Origin: Chrysomallon squamiferum
Taxonomy: Eukaryota > Mollusca > Gastropoda > Neomphalida > Peltospiridae
DNA: 64,000 bases
Assembly (NCBI GenBank): GCA_012295275.1
Contig: CM022667.1
Location: 6,733,832 to 6,797,831 of the forward strand
Reading direction: 5' to 3'
Shown here: positions 1 to 12,159 of the stretch, piece after piece
How the letters are laid out: each line of letters opens with the position of its first letter
Numbering within the stretch: position 1 is the stretch's first letter
Position numbers and translations under genes: made by a program
Notes under the pieces: model-generated
What the model was told of the DNA's origin: nothing
Databases searched by the model: none
Seen by the model: the letters and a program-made list of their open reading frames with translations, nothing else

Positions 1-55
1 ATGAAAAACTGAAAATATTATTATTATTATTATTATTATTTTTTTTTTTTCATAG

Positions 56-182
56 ATGTGTTCAGTGGAATCTTCCCAAAGAATGTCACTTGCAGTCACC
101 TGCCCCGGGGTTGTGCTGTGACACGCCCAGCTGTCCCCCAGAATTCAAAATAAACTACCCACCAGGTTACACCGTGGAGTGA
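56..182 (+). CDS. C-terminal exon of a cysteine-rich VWC-like protein (partial)
   Basis: This is a last exon whose gene begins left of the window. A T-rich tract ending in CATAG precedes position 56. The open frame (first base completes a split codon) runs 41 codons to TGA at 180-182. The peptide opens CVQWNLPKECHL and contains PGLCCDTPSCP followed by YPPGYTVE at the end. The paired CC and the C-x3-C spacing resemble the second half of a von Willebrand factor type C module, a small disulfide-bonded domain of secreted or cell-surface proteins. Several AATAAA-like strings lie just after the stop. The gene is tail to tail with TANGO6. The family call rests on the cysteine pattern of one short exon, so it is tentative; the coding nature is better supported than the name. 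Confidence 0.5.
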
Positions 183-502
183 TAAAAAATAAAAATAAAA
201 TAAAAATTACAAATATTTATTTTATCTAGAAATTACTTTTCTTTTCTGTGTTATTTTAAATTCTTCCTTTACTGCTTCATCGTTATCAATATTTATTTAT
301 TATTATTATATATATTTTTATTTATATTTATTTATTTCTTCTTCTTCTCATCATCATCATCATCATCATAATCATCATTTTTATTATTAAATTAAAATCC
401 ACAAAACAAATTAAAAAATAAAAAAATAACAAAAATGTCAGTAATTTGAAAATATTTTATAAAGAAAGTGGGAGTCAGTCTGGGTGAAGTACAGTTATTT
501 TT
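183..502. other. Tail-to-tail 3' flank between VWC-like gene and TANGO6
   Basis: AT-rich interval holding the probable 3'UTRs of both converging genes. It contains repeated AATAAA on the plus strand near 184-205 and TTTATT (AATAAA on minus) near 290-335, plus short TTA and CAT runs. I see no other gene here. Confidence 0.5.
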
Positions 503-688
503 TTAACCAGTGACTGTTTTGGAAAGAGGAAGTCTCTTGGCAGTTTTATCCAGTTCCTGCAGAGCTCCAAGAATGTGAAATTTGACTCCATCGTCAGGGT
601 CAGTGTTGTGTATCAGTTTGAGAAGATGATAGAGATCTTGTAACACACCTGACAAAACCTGCAACATAAAACATAGTCATAGAAAGTA

Positions 689-733
<45 letters not shown>

Positions 734-1436
734 GAGTTGTATGATGAGACAAAGGGTACATCCTGGTTAAAGTTCTGATAAACATTTATCCCATTCCTGT
801 AGTGCTCTACAAATGATGAATAAACAAAACTATTTTCTTATGACAATAATAATTACATGTGACATTGTAGTTTTTTTGGTTTTAATATTTTTTTTCTTTT
901 GTAGACACTTGTATTAGACTGCTTACACCAAAACAAGAAAAAGAATTAAAATTAATTATGTAAATAAGTAAATTTTTTTTAAAGATTTAAAAATCACTTA
1001 TTATACATATAAAAGTATAATAAAAATAAAAATAATACAAATTAATTAAAATAAAAAACCTGCAGTGAGTTTTTCCCAGTCCTTCTAGGAGGGAGGTTAA
1101 CGTAAGAGCTGCAGCTTTCCGAACGTTCACAGATTTGTCAGATTTCAACACAGCCCCGCAACATGAGACAATCTGAAAAACAAGATGTCAGCTTACAGTA
1201 ACGTTGTCTTTGTTTAAACAAATCAAATCAAAAATGTGAATAACTGCAGTATCAAAATTAGTAACTTTGTAATACTGATGATAAATTTCATTTTTTGTCA
1301 TATTACTTCAAAACAATTTCTGGAAACAAACTTTCAAAAAAAAAGAAAAAAATAATGATAATAATAATAAGAAGAAGAACAATACAGTAAACTGTAAATA
1401 ACAATAAAAGGTATTTATAATAAATAATAACAACAT

Positions 1437-1481
<45 letters not shown>

Positions 1482-4400
1482 GTAAACAACAAAAACAGGT
1501 ATTTGTAATAATAAATAAAAAGTCTGCCACTGTCTGTGTGTATGTTTGTCAGTGAGTGCACTAAGTAGATTTGATCCTGTATTCTGCTGTATCTCAGTAA
1601 TGGCTACAACAACATGTTTTGTGTCTACTCACTTCATTGATGACAGGTGACACAGAGAAGTTGAGCAGACGACAGACGTCAGCAAGGTTTGACAAGCTGC
1701 TCGCGCGAACATCATCATCATCATCTCTGACACCAGACAATATGGCCGACAGCAAAGTGTCTCGATAAACTGGCATCATATCACCTGAAAAATGTATATA
1801 TTATTAAAAACACAAATAATAATTATTTAAATTAAAATATTTTATTTATACATAATTATTTTTAACTTTTATTGGTAAGATTTAAATACACTGTACATTG
1901 ATCATTATATTCTTTAATAATTGTTTTTGTATATCAAAAGTTCTTTAGCTACTGTTTTTTCCTTCTTAGATTTCATTGCTACAAAGGTATAATTATACAT
2001 TATAAAAATTTTTTTAAAAAGGCCTCATATGTATCCTGTACTCTAAGCTCCCTCGGCAAGAAGGCCAAATTTTCAAAATCTATTTTCAGTCTTTACAAGA
2101 AAAACTAAATATCTAATTAATGTTATTAATTAAAAACAACAAATGAACAACACCTTACAGTAAAAATATCCACTTCTCAGGTATAAACATTCTCATTTTT
2201 TGGTTTTTTCTGGTTCAAATTTTATCTGCTTGGGTTCAAAAGATTAAAAAGTTTTTAATTATCACTACAAAAATTCTAAATTATTTAATTCACACAAACC
2301 TAGATTTCTGAAAACCTTAACCAAAGCTTCTCCGAGCTTTAACCTCATCACCACGCTTCTCTTAACTCTTCTCTCTGCGGAGTCGAAGTCTGCAAACTCT
2401 CTCGCCAGTCTGGGGACTATTTTGTGTGGAATCGTGTCTGCGAGGGCTGCCAGACCGTTGACAGACGCCAGGTAGAGGTAGGAGTCAGGATGGTCGAGGT
2501 TTTCCAGGAACACGCGGAGGATCGTCTCCTTCTTGTCGTCGTCAAGCTGCTCCTTCCTGCTCTCAACAAGTTTTGTCAGTCGAATGAGTCCGTGACCTCG
2601 CACGGGAATCAGAGGGTCACACAGCTCATCAAATGCCTGCTGCAGTTCTGACATCTCTGTGCACCGAGGTTTTTCACGTGCAAAGTCGGCCATCTTGGAT
2701 GAGTCTGAACTAGCAAGTCTACTTGAGTCAGACTTGGTCAGATGACTTGAGTCAGACATGGACGAACTGTTTGAATCAAACTCCTGTCTGTTTTCTGTCC
2801 CACTCAAACACTTCACATTTAACCCTTTGAGAGCTGAGTCTTTCTCGTCCAGTTTTTCTTTCACTTCTTCTGTTTCAGTCTCTGGCAGTTCTTCTATGAG
2901 AATTTTCTTTTCTTACTTTCCACTGTCTTTGAGGTGGTTGTATTTTTCACCTGAAATTTAAAATGAAATTACAACACTTACATAATTTAATTTACTGTCT
3001 AATTAAGATTTGTTAATAATTTTGGGAAGAAGAAATATAAAAGCAAAATATTAATATGAATTGAATTTTCTGTATCTTTATAAATAAATAAAAGTTTTTT
3101 TTTTTTTGTTTTTTTCAAAAATAATAATAATAATAACAATAATAATAATAATATTTATTTATTTATTTATTTATTTATTTATCATCTGATTCTGTATAAA
3201 ACATTTAATTTAATTAAGAAAACTGAAAATATTTAAATTATTACTTTTTCTGACATTGATCTCAAATCTGTGGACTCTGTTTTAATGAGGTCACTCCATA
3301 CTGCTCCTCTCGTTGCTATAGCGATCCTGACATCAGCAGCCATTTCCTTCACAAAATCATTTGTGTGGTTTGCGCCAATCTCCTCCAATAAGGGAAGTAA
3401 CTTTTGCATAAAGGCGTGGTCGCTGTCACTCAGCTGTAAAGGTAACAGATGACAAGTTTCAGTTTACTCCATGTTAAAATGGGTCATCCAAAGTGAAAAT
3501 GGGTCACACTAATTTAAGACGGGCCACCCTATGTTAAAACAGGCCACCCTATGTTAAAACAGGTCAGCCTATGTTAAAACAGGTCAGCCTATGTTAGAAC
3601 AGTACTAAACCTCCTGCTCTTTCATATACACTTGTTTATTTTTATATTCTTGCTAAAGTAACCAACTAACCAGTGAACTAAAATTCTATTTTTGCAAGAA
3701 CATGAAACCCCTTTTAAATTAGAAAATTTCATAACAGTTATAAAATGTCTAAGTAAATGTTCATTGTAATGTTTTTAAAAAAAATAAAATTATAAAACAG
3801 AAAAAAAAGTTTATGAATCTGGCTTCTGAATACACATTTAGCTGTATGTTTGAAAGAAAACAACTTTTTATTTAAAATTAGTAAAATTCAATAGCTGAGG
3901 ACATTCATCATGACTGGTTTTTTTTTTTTAAAGAAAAAGAAGAAAGAAATAAAATAAATAAATAAAAATTAAAAATAATAAAACTACCTTCTTCTCTCCA
4001 CTCATTACAGCTGTTACTAGTCCTATCGCCATGATGATTGTTTCAGTTTCAAACATGGCCGTCATTCCTTCATCAGTGAGTTTCAAAACCTCCACAGCAC
4101 GTTCCAGAGTTGTCTGTAAACACATTAAAACTGTTTTCTCTTGTTGTTGTTACTTTGTTGTTATTGTTACTGTTTTTACTGTTGTTACTGCTGTGTAATA
4201 TTGTTATTTATATTGTTATTGTCATTACTGTTAAAGTAAGTATTCTGTCTAAGCAAATGATTAAAAGAGAAAACAAAAAACAAAAAAAGTTATGAAACAA
4301 AAAATAAATAAACTAAATAAATAAGCAAATAATAAACAAAAAATTAAATAAACATTGAAAAAAACAAAAAAATTAAACAAATAAATAAATAAATAAATAA

Positions 4401-7038
4401 ACAATAAGTAAATAAACAAATAAGTAAATAAATACATACATACATACATAAATAAATAAACAAACAAAAAGAATAAAAACCAATATTTAACAACTAAATA
4501 AATAAGCAAATAATTGATAAACAAAACTGTAAGTAAATAAATAAATAAATAAATACACAAAGAAAGAAAGAAAGAAGGAAGAACTCACCATGACAAACTG
4601 AAGAATGTGTTTAGTACTTTTCAAACACGCTGGTCCCAGCTTGTCACACATGGCTGACAACAGACTCACAATTAAAATTCTTTTTCAGAGTGTTGAACAT
4701 TTTCTCCTCTCGTTTCTCTATTTCTCTCAGCTCCTGTCCAGGCTCACAGAAATTCTCTACTTCAGTTTTCACCGGGTTTGATTCGTCAGAGATTATTTTT
4801 GTAAACTCCTTTGCAAGAAAAATAAAAAAATTAAACAAAAATATATATAAATAATAAAAAAATAAATTGATTTTGACATTAGTTATTTGAACAGTAAACA
4901 AGATAAAAATGTAAAATTAATGTTTAATAAACCTGTAATTAAATTAAATTTCACTGTAACAAAATACTATTGTACTGATGAAGGCAGAAAATATTCAAAT
5001 TTTTGTAGTTTCTATAATAATTTATAAATAAATAAATGATAAATTGTATTAAGAACAGATTTTAAGGAAGTTAAAGTTTAAATATCAACACAGAAAAGTG
5101 AATGAAAAGAAAAAAGAGATTCATGAAAGAACAGAATGAGAATAATAAAAACAAACAATAATTAAAATATCATTGTACTAGAAAGTCACCTGAAGCAGAA
5201 AGAGGAAGAATTCCCCAGCCACGTCGCACTTCTCCAGTGGTTTAATTATTTCAATTAAATTTTCCACAACAGCATCATAGTCAATGTCTTGTTCTCTGAT
5301 AATAAAACATCAATTAACTCTAAAATGAAATGTCTTAAAAACAAATAAAATAATGTAAAATTAATAATTTAATAATAATTTTTAAAAATTAAAAATATAA
5401 TAAACATAAATAAATAAATAAATAAATACTTATAAACTGCAAACTACTACTAGTGCTGTTTTATCCTTAAAGTAAAATTGCTCTTTTTATATAGATCAGA
5501 ACACAAATTAAATTAAATATTAACACAAAAGAACATTCAATATGGCTACCAACCTAAAATCTGCAACATGAAAGCAAATACTCTTTAATCACCACCCTAA
5601 TTTTAAAATTTGTTACACATATTTTTATCATCAGAAATAAGAGTATCTGTTTTCTAATTTGTCATAAACAATTTTATTACCTCTCTGAGATGTCAGGGTT
5701 GTGAATAACTTCAACTTGTCCACTGGTGTTAGTGTGGAAGGATATTTCAGGATGGAGACAGTGAAAACTGAGGTCGTTGACCTTTGTTTCTTCTCCAAGA
5801 GCGAGGACAGAAAGTAGTGACAAGCTGACAGGCGTGTCGCACTGTTTTAAAAACGTCAGCAGAATTGCCTTACACAGTGCGCTGAAACCAGACATTACAG
5901 ACAGTGTTATCAACCAGACAGATATACAGCTGGACAGACAGACAGACACACAGATAGACAGATAGATAAACAGACAGATAAATACAGTTACAGATAGATA
6001 TACTGATAGATAGATAGATAGATAGATAGATAGACAGATAGATAGATAGACAGATAGATAGATATACAGTTACAGATAGATATACTGATAGATCTAGAGA
6101 TAGAAAAACAGAGATACAAACATACAGACAATAAATAAACTAATAAAATAAAGGAAAAGATGAATAAATTTTATAAAATCGAATAAAAAAATTTTTAAAA
6201 ATAACCATTTAATAAATTAATTTTAAAAAAGGTAGGAATTAAATATATAAGTAAATAAATAAATAAGTAAGTAAGTAAATGCATAAATGTTTTCTTCATC
6301 TTAATTATTTTGTATTTAATTAGATTATCCATCTATCTGTCTATATGTCCATCCATCCATTTCATTCATGAATCTGTGTATGTTTATTAACTTAACTTAC
6401 CTGAGCTGTGTGTGTTTGTGTTGACAGTAGGAGAAGAGTTGAAAGAGAGGCTGCGAGACAGGACAGAGTTGAAGTAAAACTGAACTACACGACACCGAAC
6501 TCACTACAACAATCTGTAACATGAAAACAAAGTGAGAACATCACACACAGGAAAACAGAAAGTTTAACTTTATTCTACTCCTCCATTTACACATTCAAAA
6601 TTTAAAACTGTAAAAATAGATGTAATTTTTTATTAAAAGGTTTAGCAATAAAACAATTTGTAATATAATATCTTATAACAGAGAAATCAGGAAATTACAG
6701 ATAGAAAAAAAAAAAAAAAAGATTTAGTTAATTATTGCACAGGAAAAAACAGTTAAATTTAAAAACAATAATATCACAACAGGTAAGAAGTTTAATTTAA
6801 GACTCTTACAGTAATGTAAATTATAAAACAATCAAAAAAAAAATTATTCATTAAACACAGAGAAATTATTAAAATAAATAAAAAATAAAAAATAAAAAAT
6901 CACCTTGTGTAAATTTTGAATACAATTTTCCAGCTCTCTGTCAGATACAAGTACACATGTACTGGCTGCAGACTCCACATCTGTCAAATAAAAGTTTAAA
7001 AAAATGTAAAAAATCAAATACATATCAGGTGATATCAG

Positions 7039-7073
<35 letters not shown>

Positions 7074-10000
7074 TTCTGAATAATACTGTAAAATAACAAA
7101 ATTATAAATGCTGTTTTTGATTTAAATGGTAAATTAAACACAGTATGAACAGAGAAAACAACAACAACATCTAACAATGAAGCACACAGAGCCAGATTAT
7201 GAATAATGAATATAGATACTTGGGAGCAATGTTTAGAAAATAAAATAACTATTTCAACTGAACAGTCATCTTGTACAAAAATCTTGTGTTATGAAATGAC
7301 AAACCTGGGTGCTGTGAACACGATGTTGTCAGAGGTTGAATGAGAGGCTGTATGAGATGACGATGTGACAACTCTGGGTGTGTGTCGTTCACGTCTCTGA
7401 TAAAACTACTCACAACTCGTAACATGTAACCAGCAGTGTCAGTCTGACGTAACAGTGACAACACCTGTAACATAAACCTCATATGTAACATATACATCTG
7501 TAACATAAACACTCATATTTGACATATATATCTGTAACATAAACACTCATATTTAACATAAACATCTGTAAACTAAACACTGATATTTAACACACACAAT
7601 AATCAATACATAAAAATCACATAATAATACAGTAACTGAGACATTGACATTTTAACCTAATAAATCATGACGTACAAACACGACAATGTCTGAAACTCAG
7701 ATACAACTGTAATCATGTAGTGGCAATGAAAAGAATTAAATTTGCTGGAGACTGTCAGTGATTACTGATAAAAAGAAACAGGTAAGTAACAATTACATAA
7801 CTTTAATGTGTACAGAGTCACAGTATGATCAAACACAAAGTTTTATAAGATAGAACACTTAGGTTTTACAAACTAAATATTATTTAGTATACTTCTAATG
7901 TACTTATTGAGAAAACTGATACATGTATGTGTATAGTAAACAAATATACATGTAATATAATGTTAATTATTACATATACAGTACTAAGTTGAAAAAAACG
8001 TGTATTTATTTCACTTACCTGAGGACAAACCTGTTTGTAGTACTCCTCCACTGACGATGCTGTCATTGGACAGTGAGAAATGATTTTAGCAACAGCATCG
8101 CACTTCTTCCAGTAACCAGGGTCACTGCCAGATGGATCTAAGAAAAGAAAAAATAATCATATATAATGATATATACACAAATAATAATAGAGATTAATAA
8201 TAAATATCTCTTTGTATTTCACATATCTCTGAACACAAACATACATACACACAAACACACAGTATATTTGTTTTTACCTGAAAACACATAATAAATCCTA
8301 TTTTAGTTATATTTTTATTTTCATCAGTATTGTTCTTTTATGAATAACTCACCCACAACTTGTCACAATGTGGTTATATCTAAACCTTAGCAAGAACAAA
8401 GCATTATTTAACAAAACTGTTTAGAACTTTTTAATCAATAATGGTCAGATATTACTAATTGTCATTTCACTTGGAGAAAAAACAAACAAAATAATCTCAG
8501 CTGCAAGTGAAAATACTAACAGTAGACTCAGTGACGCAGTACTTTACACACTGACATCAGTAACAACTGTTTCTTTTTGAATCTGCTGCTATTCATATCA
8601 TGTGACTTGTGTTTATGTTTTTACCAAGCATTCCTTTGAGTACATGCAGCACACCGTTTGGTCTGGTCAGTATTCTGGTCAGCAAATGTCCACAAGCTTT
8701 TCTCATCCACACTGGACTTGGACTCAAACCTGACTTGAAATTCACGTCTTTCTGCAACATAAACTTTAGTTTTATTTACTGTGATATGTTTGAAATTATA
8801 CAAATTTCAAATATATATATTACTAATCAAACTGTATTATGTCAGTTAAAGAATTATCTTGTTACAAGTTGTAATAAAGAGATTGAAATGTTTAATCATT
8901 TATAAGCATGTATCCAAAAAAAAAAAATAATAATAATAATAATAATAGTAATAATTTTAAAAAAACAAATAATAAATAAATAAATACAAAAAAACAAAAT
9001 AATTATAATTTTTTTTTGTATGTAAAATCATGGAAAAAAGATAAAGAATTATAAAATATTTTTCTACTGATTTGTTCTCCTTTTTCTGAGGTTTCTGATG
9101 AGCACCTCCCTGCAGAAGGAGGAGTTCTCTGACCAGTATGGGGGGTGACACATGATCTAACAAATGCTGCAGAGACTTCTCACAAAACTCTAAATCTGCA
9201 CTGTCTGAACTACAACAGATGTGACCTTTGACATCTCCAGGTGGAGAAGAGTCAACAGGCCTGCTTGTTGTCAGATCTGCTTGTTTCGTGCTGTATTTAC
9301 ATCTTTTTGCATTGTGTCTGCTGCCAGATGAATTCACACAGTCAGAGATTTTACAAGTATTCTGAGAATCAGTGACGTTTTTACAAGTCTGCTCCAACAC
9401 TGAACGTAGATCATTTCCACATGCTTCACAGTCATCACCATGGTGATGACCTGAATCTGAGTCATCTTTTACATCTCTGTCTGTCACTGAGATCTCACCG
9501 ACATCTGAGCCACGCCCTTTTTCAGAGCCGACATCAGAAAGATTTCTTTTTTCTGCTGTCTTCTCATTCCTCTCATTTCCAGCAGATAACTGAGACTGCT
9601 GCAAAATCCTGTCAACAGCCGCAGCTGGAGTCAGTGATTCACTCTTAGTATCCATAGCAACAGGTAAACACGTCTGATGGGTTGTCGCGTCTGACTTGTT
9701 TCGACAAAAACAAATCTGAAGCAGAGCTGCTAAGAGGTCACTGAGGTGTCTGGACAGGATGAGCGCTCCGACACACGACACGTCCACGCACTGCATCAAC
9801 ACTCTCACACAGCTCACCAGTCGGCAAGCTTTCTCACGTTCCGACAGCGTCACGTTTTCCTTCACGAGACTGCCAAACCCTGACCGCCTGTGGACTGGGA
9901 CTCCGACTCCACTGTGAAGCTGAGGACAGAGGCCAAGACACGCGACGAACTGCAGACAGGTGAGGACTGTCTTCTGCTGGGACACGCTCAGGACGTCAGG

Positions 10001-11349
10001 GGACAACGCTGGAGCCTGGCTCGGTGTCAGAGGTTTCGACCTGTTTTCATCTTCGAACTCATCTGATGCCCTGCGTATCGACTTATGCAGGCGATTAAGT
10101 AGTTCTAAACAAAGTGTAGCAAATTTCCAGTTTACATCTTCATCTTGACAGACGTCTGTTTTTTCTATCATGCTTCTCAGAGCCTGAAATTTGGGTTCTG
10201 TGTTGATGGTGGTCTGAAGTTTTTCCATGTTTTGTAGAAGCATTTTGTGAAATACTTCACTGCCTGCAGTGCTGACGTTACCTTCAAAATAAATACAGTT
10301 GTATATGAAAAAATTAACAGACACAAATAACACTAGGTGTGTAATAAATAAATAATATTCTAAGCATTGACCCAATTTTTCTCTGGCAACTTCACAAACT
10401 AAAAATAAAGCAACAATAAATAAAGAAAGAAAGAAAGAAAGAAAAAGCTAAAATTAAATAAAATTTAAATGTTTAATAATAATACTAGACAGACAAAATT
10501 TTCTACTGTTAATGTTTAATTGTTAAATTTTAATTGTACATTAGTTTTAAAACACTGTTTAAATAAAAATGATATAAATCAGTTATTATTTTTAAAAAAA
10601 GAAAAAAGAATAAACATAGAAATCAATTATTAGTAAAATAGGTCTATTTAAAATTGTGATTTAGTCTGAAAATTGTTTTTCTGTGTGTATGTCTGACTGT
10701 GCATTTTTCTATGTTTTTTTTTACATTCATCACTTTTGTTTTGTTACATCTGAAAATATGATATTATTAGAAAATATGTGTATGTAGGTATATGTGTGTA
10801 TGTAGATACATGTGTGTGTATGTAGGTATATGTGTGTATGTAGGTATATGTTTGTATACAGGTATATGTGTGTGTGTGTGTGTGTAGGTATATCTGAGTG
10901 TATGTAGGTATATGTATGTGTATATGTAGGTATATCTGAGTGTATGTAGGTATGTGTGAGTGTATGTAGATATATGTGTGTGTATGTAGGTATATGTGTG
11001 TATGTAGATACATGTGTGTGTATGTAGGTATATGTGTGTATGTAGGTATATGTTTGTATACAGGTATATGTGTGTGTGTGTGTAGGTATATGTGTGTGTA
11101 GGTATATGTGAGTGCATGTAGGTATGTATGTGTGTATGTGTGTGGTATGTATGTGTGTGTGTGTGTGTGTATATGTGTGCATGTAGGTATGTATGTGTGT
11201 ATGTAGGTATGTATGTGTGTGGTAGGTATGTGTGTGTGTGTGTGTATGTATGTGTGTATGTAGATATGTAGGAACTTACTACTAGAGGCATGTGTAGCAG
11301 GTGTCACTAAGATGCTGACAGCATCCAGAACAGTTTTCATGTCAGACAT
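503..11349 (-). CDS. TANGO6: Transport and Golgi organization protein 6 homologue (TANGO6/TMCO7; yeast Rtp1-like)
   Basis: Sixteen coding exons in transcription order: 11349-11280, 10281-9068, 8751-8625, 8137-8019, 7464-7305, 6980-6904, 6513-6401, 5881-5681, 5295-5190, 4808-4589, 4113-3988, 3433-3245, 2950-2300, 1784-1633, 1172-1060, 658-503. Phases agree except at three single-base frameshifts (A-runs at 1070-1074, about 2900-2912, and 4681-4685). With those allowed for, the product is about 1,264 residues, somewhat longer than I recall for vertebrate TANGO6. Recognised by helical-repeat blocks such as YYKQVCPQVLSLL (RTP1_C1 region), AGEFFLFLLQ, SAMCDKLGP and the C-terminal FDELCDPLIPVRGHGLI with DSYLYLASVNGLAALAD (RTP1_C2 region). 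Known family role: an armadillo/HEAT-type protein linked to Golgi organisation in Drosophila, while yeast Rtp1 aids RNA polymerase II assembly and import. The second exon encodes a long acidic, low-complexity insert (His-rich patch HHHGDD). The start ATG at 11349-11347 follows an in-frame stop. Family call is firm. Confidence 0.93.
692..732. repeat. (GT)n microsatellite in last TANGO6 intron
   Basis: About 20 GT units lying just upstream (minus-strand sense) of the final exon acceptor. Reading frames through it that give histidine/threonine runs are not genes. Confidence 0.95.
1438..1480. repeat. (ATA)n microsatellite
   Basis: Pure ATA/AAT run in a TANGO6 intron. Poly-tyrosine reading on the minus strand is an artefact of the repeat. 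Confidence 0.95.
3525..3600. repeat. Short tandem repeat, about 20 bp unit, about 4 copies
   Basis: Units such as CAGGCCACCCTATGTTAAAA and CAGGTCAGCCTATGTTAAAA are repeated in a TANGO6 intron, with two more degenerate copies just upstream (from about 3,480). Confidence 0.85.
5930..6075. repeat. GATA/GACA microsatellite
   Basis: Runs of GATA and CAGATA units in a TANGO6 intron, immediately upstream (minus sense) of the exon ending at 5,881. Confidence 0.95.
7040..7066. repeat. (TA)n microsatellite
   Basis: About 13 TA units in the TANGO6 intron between exons 7464-7305 and 6980-6904. Confidence 0.95.
10770..11272. repeat. Compound (TG)n / TATG-TAGG minisatellite
   Basis: About 500 bp of TATGTGTGTATGTAGGTA-like units in the first coding-region intron of TANGO6. 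It gives long minus-strand reading frames of tyrosine, threonine and histidine (more than 200 codons in one frame) that are repeat translations, not genes. It ends within 10 bases of the donor of the first coding exon (11,280). Confidence 0.95.
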
Positions 11350-12150
11350 TTCTACAACAGTCCTATTATCCACTAACTAATCCCCAGCATCAAAGTCACA
11401 GCTACTGTTGACATAACTATCAGTGTTGTCTGAAACATAATTAAAACTTGTTTGTTTTTTTTTTTTTTTTTTTGTTTTTTTGAAGTACACATAATATCAC
11501 AATTAAAAATCATATAAAAAAATCATGGTATGTTAATTTAAAGCCCAGTAAAATGGCCATATCAATTGACAGAATTATAATTAAAATTAGTGTGATTTAG
11601 AGGATACGAATATTACAACAAAACTGCTATGATCGTCTATGTTTATGATAAGCTTTTGTATGGTCCATTTATCATTTTATGATTTATCATGCATGTGATA
11701 TTTCTGGTTTTAGTTAAAATGTTAATCATGTTTTGAGTAAAAACGTATTAATATAATTATCGGTATACCTCAAAGGCTCTTTAACCTCTTTAAGCATGAG
11801 TACGTGAATTTTATTAGTCACTAACTAAAATTAGTGTTACAACTGTTAATATACGACGTTAAGATCATAACGAAAATACATACGAACACATTACTAAAAA
11901 TTATAAAGTTTGAAAACATTAAAAGAGGAAAATAACCACAACATTTGGCTTTAGCTAGTAATGTGTTTTCACTAGCAAATACTAATATTGTGTCAACAGA
12001 ATTTCCATTTCAACAAAATTCATAAACAAATGATGGGTGAACGCAAAAGCCTCCTACTTACATGATACTTCAGTTATCTCCCATGGAAGTGAAGACACTT
12101 TCATTTTGCTTGAAATTCATTTCCTGTTCCCGTTTTACAACCCCACCCCA
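11350..12150 (-). other. TANGO6: TANGO6 5' untranslated exons and first intron
   Basis: The first coding exon extends as 5'UTR to an acceptor at about 11,429 (minus strand TTTCAG before ACAACACTG). A strong donor, minus strand ATCAT then GTAAGTAGG, lies at 12,061/12,062, so a non-coding first exon probably covers 12,062 to about 12,150, which is richer in G and C than its surroundings. The intron 11,430-12,061 contains a T-run at 11,457-11,473 and nothing else I recognise. Exact transcription start is unknown. Confidence 0.5.
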
Positions 12151-12159
12151 TTTCGCCCA

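Noticed and set aside
2893-2915. A 23-base intron (GTAAGA...CATAG) inside TANGO6 exon 2950-2300
   Set aside because: Too short for a spliceosomal intron and removal would not restore frame; a missing base in the A-rich run explains the data better.
4261-4560. Phe/Tyr/Leu-rich minus-strand frame resembling a membrane protein
   Set aside because: AAATA/TTTAT repeat in a TANGO6 intron; composition explains the hydrophobicity.
10730-11373. Long minus-strand frames rich in Tyr, Thr, His and Ile (150-209 codons)
   Set aside because: They translate the TATGTGTG/TAGGTA minisatellite in all frames; only the short first exon of TANGO6 (11,349-11,280) within this span is coding.
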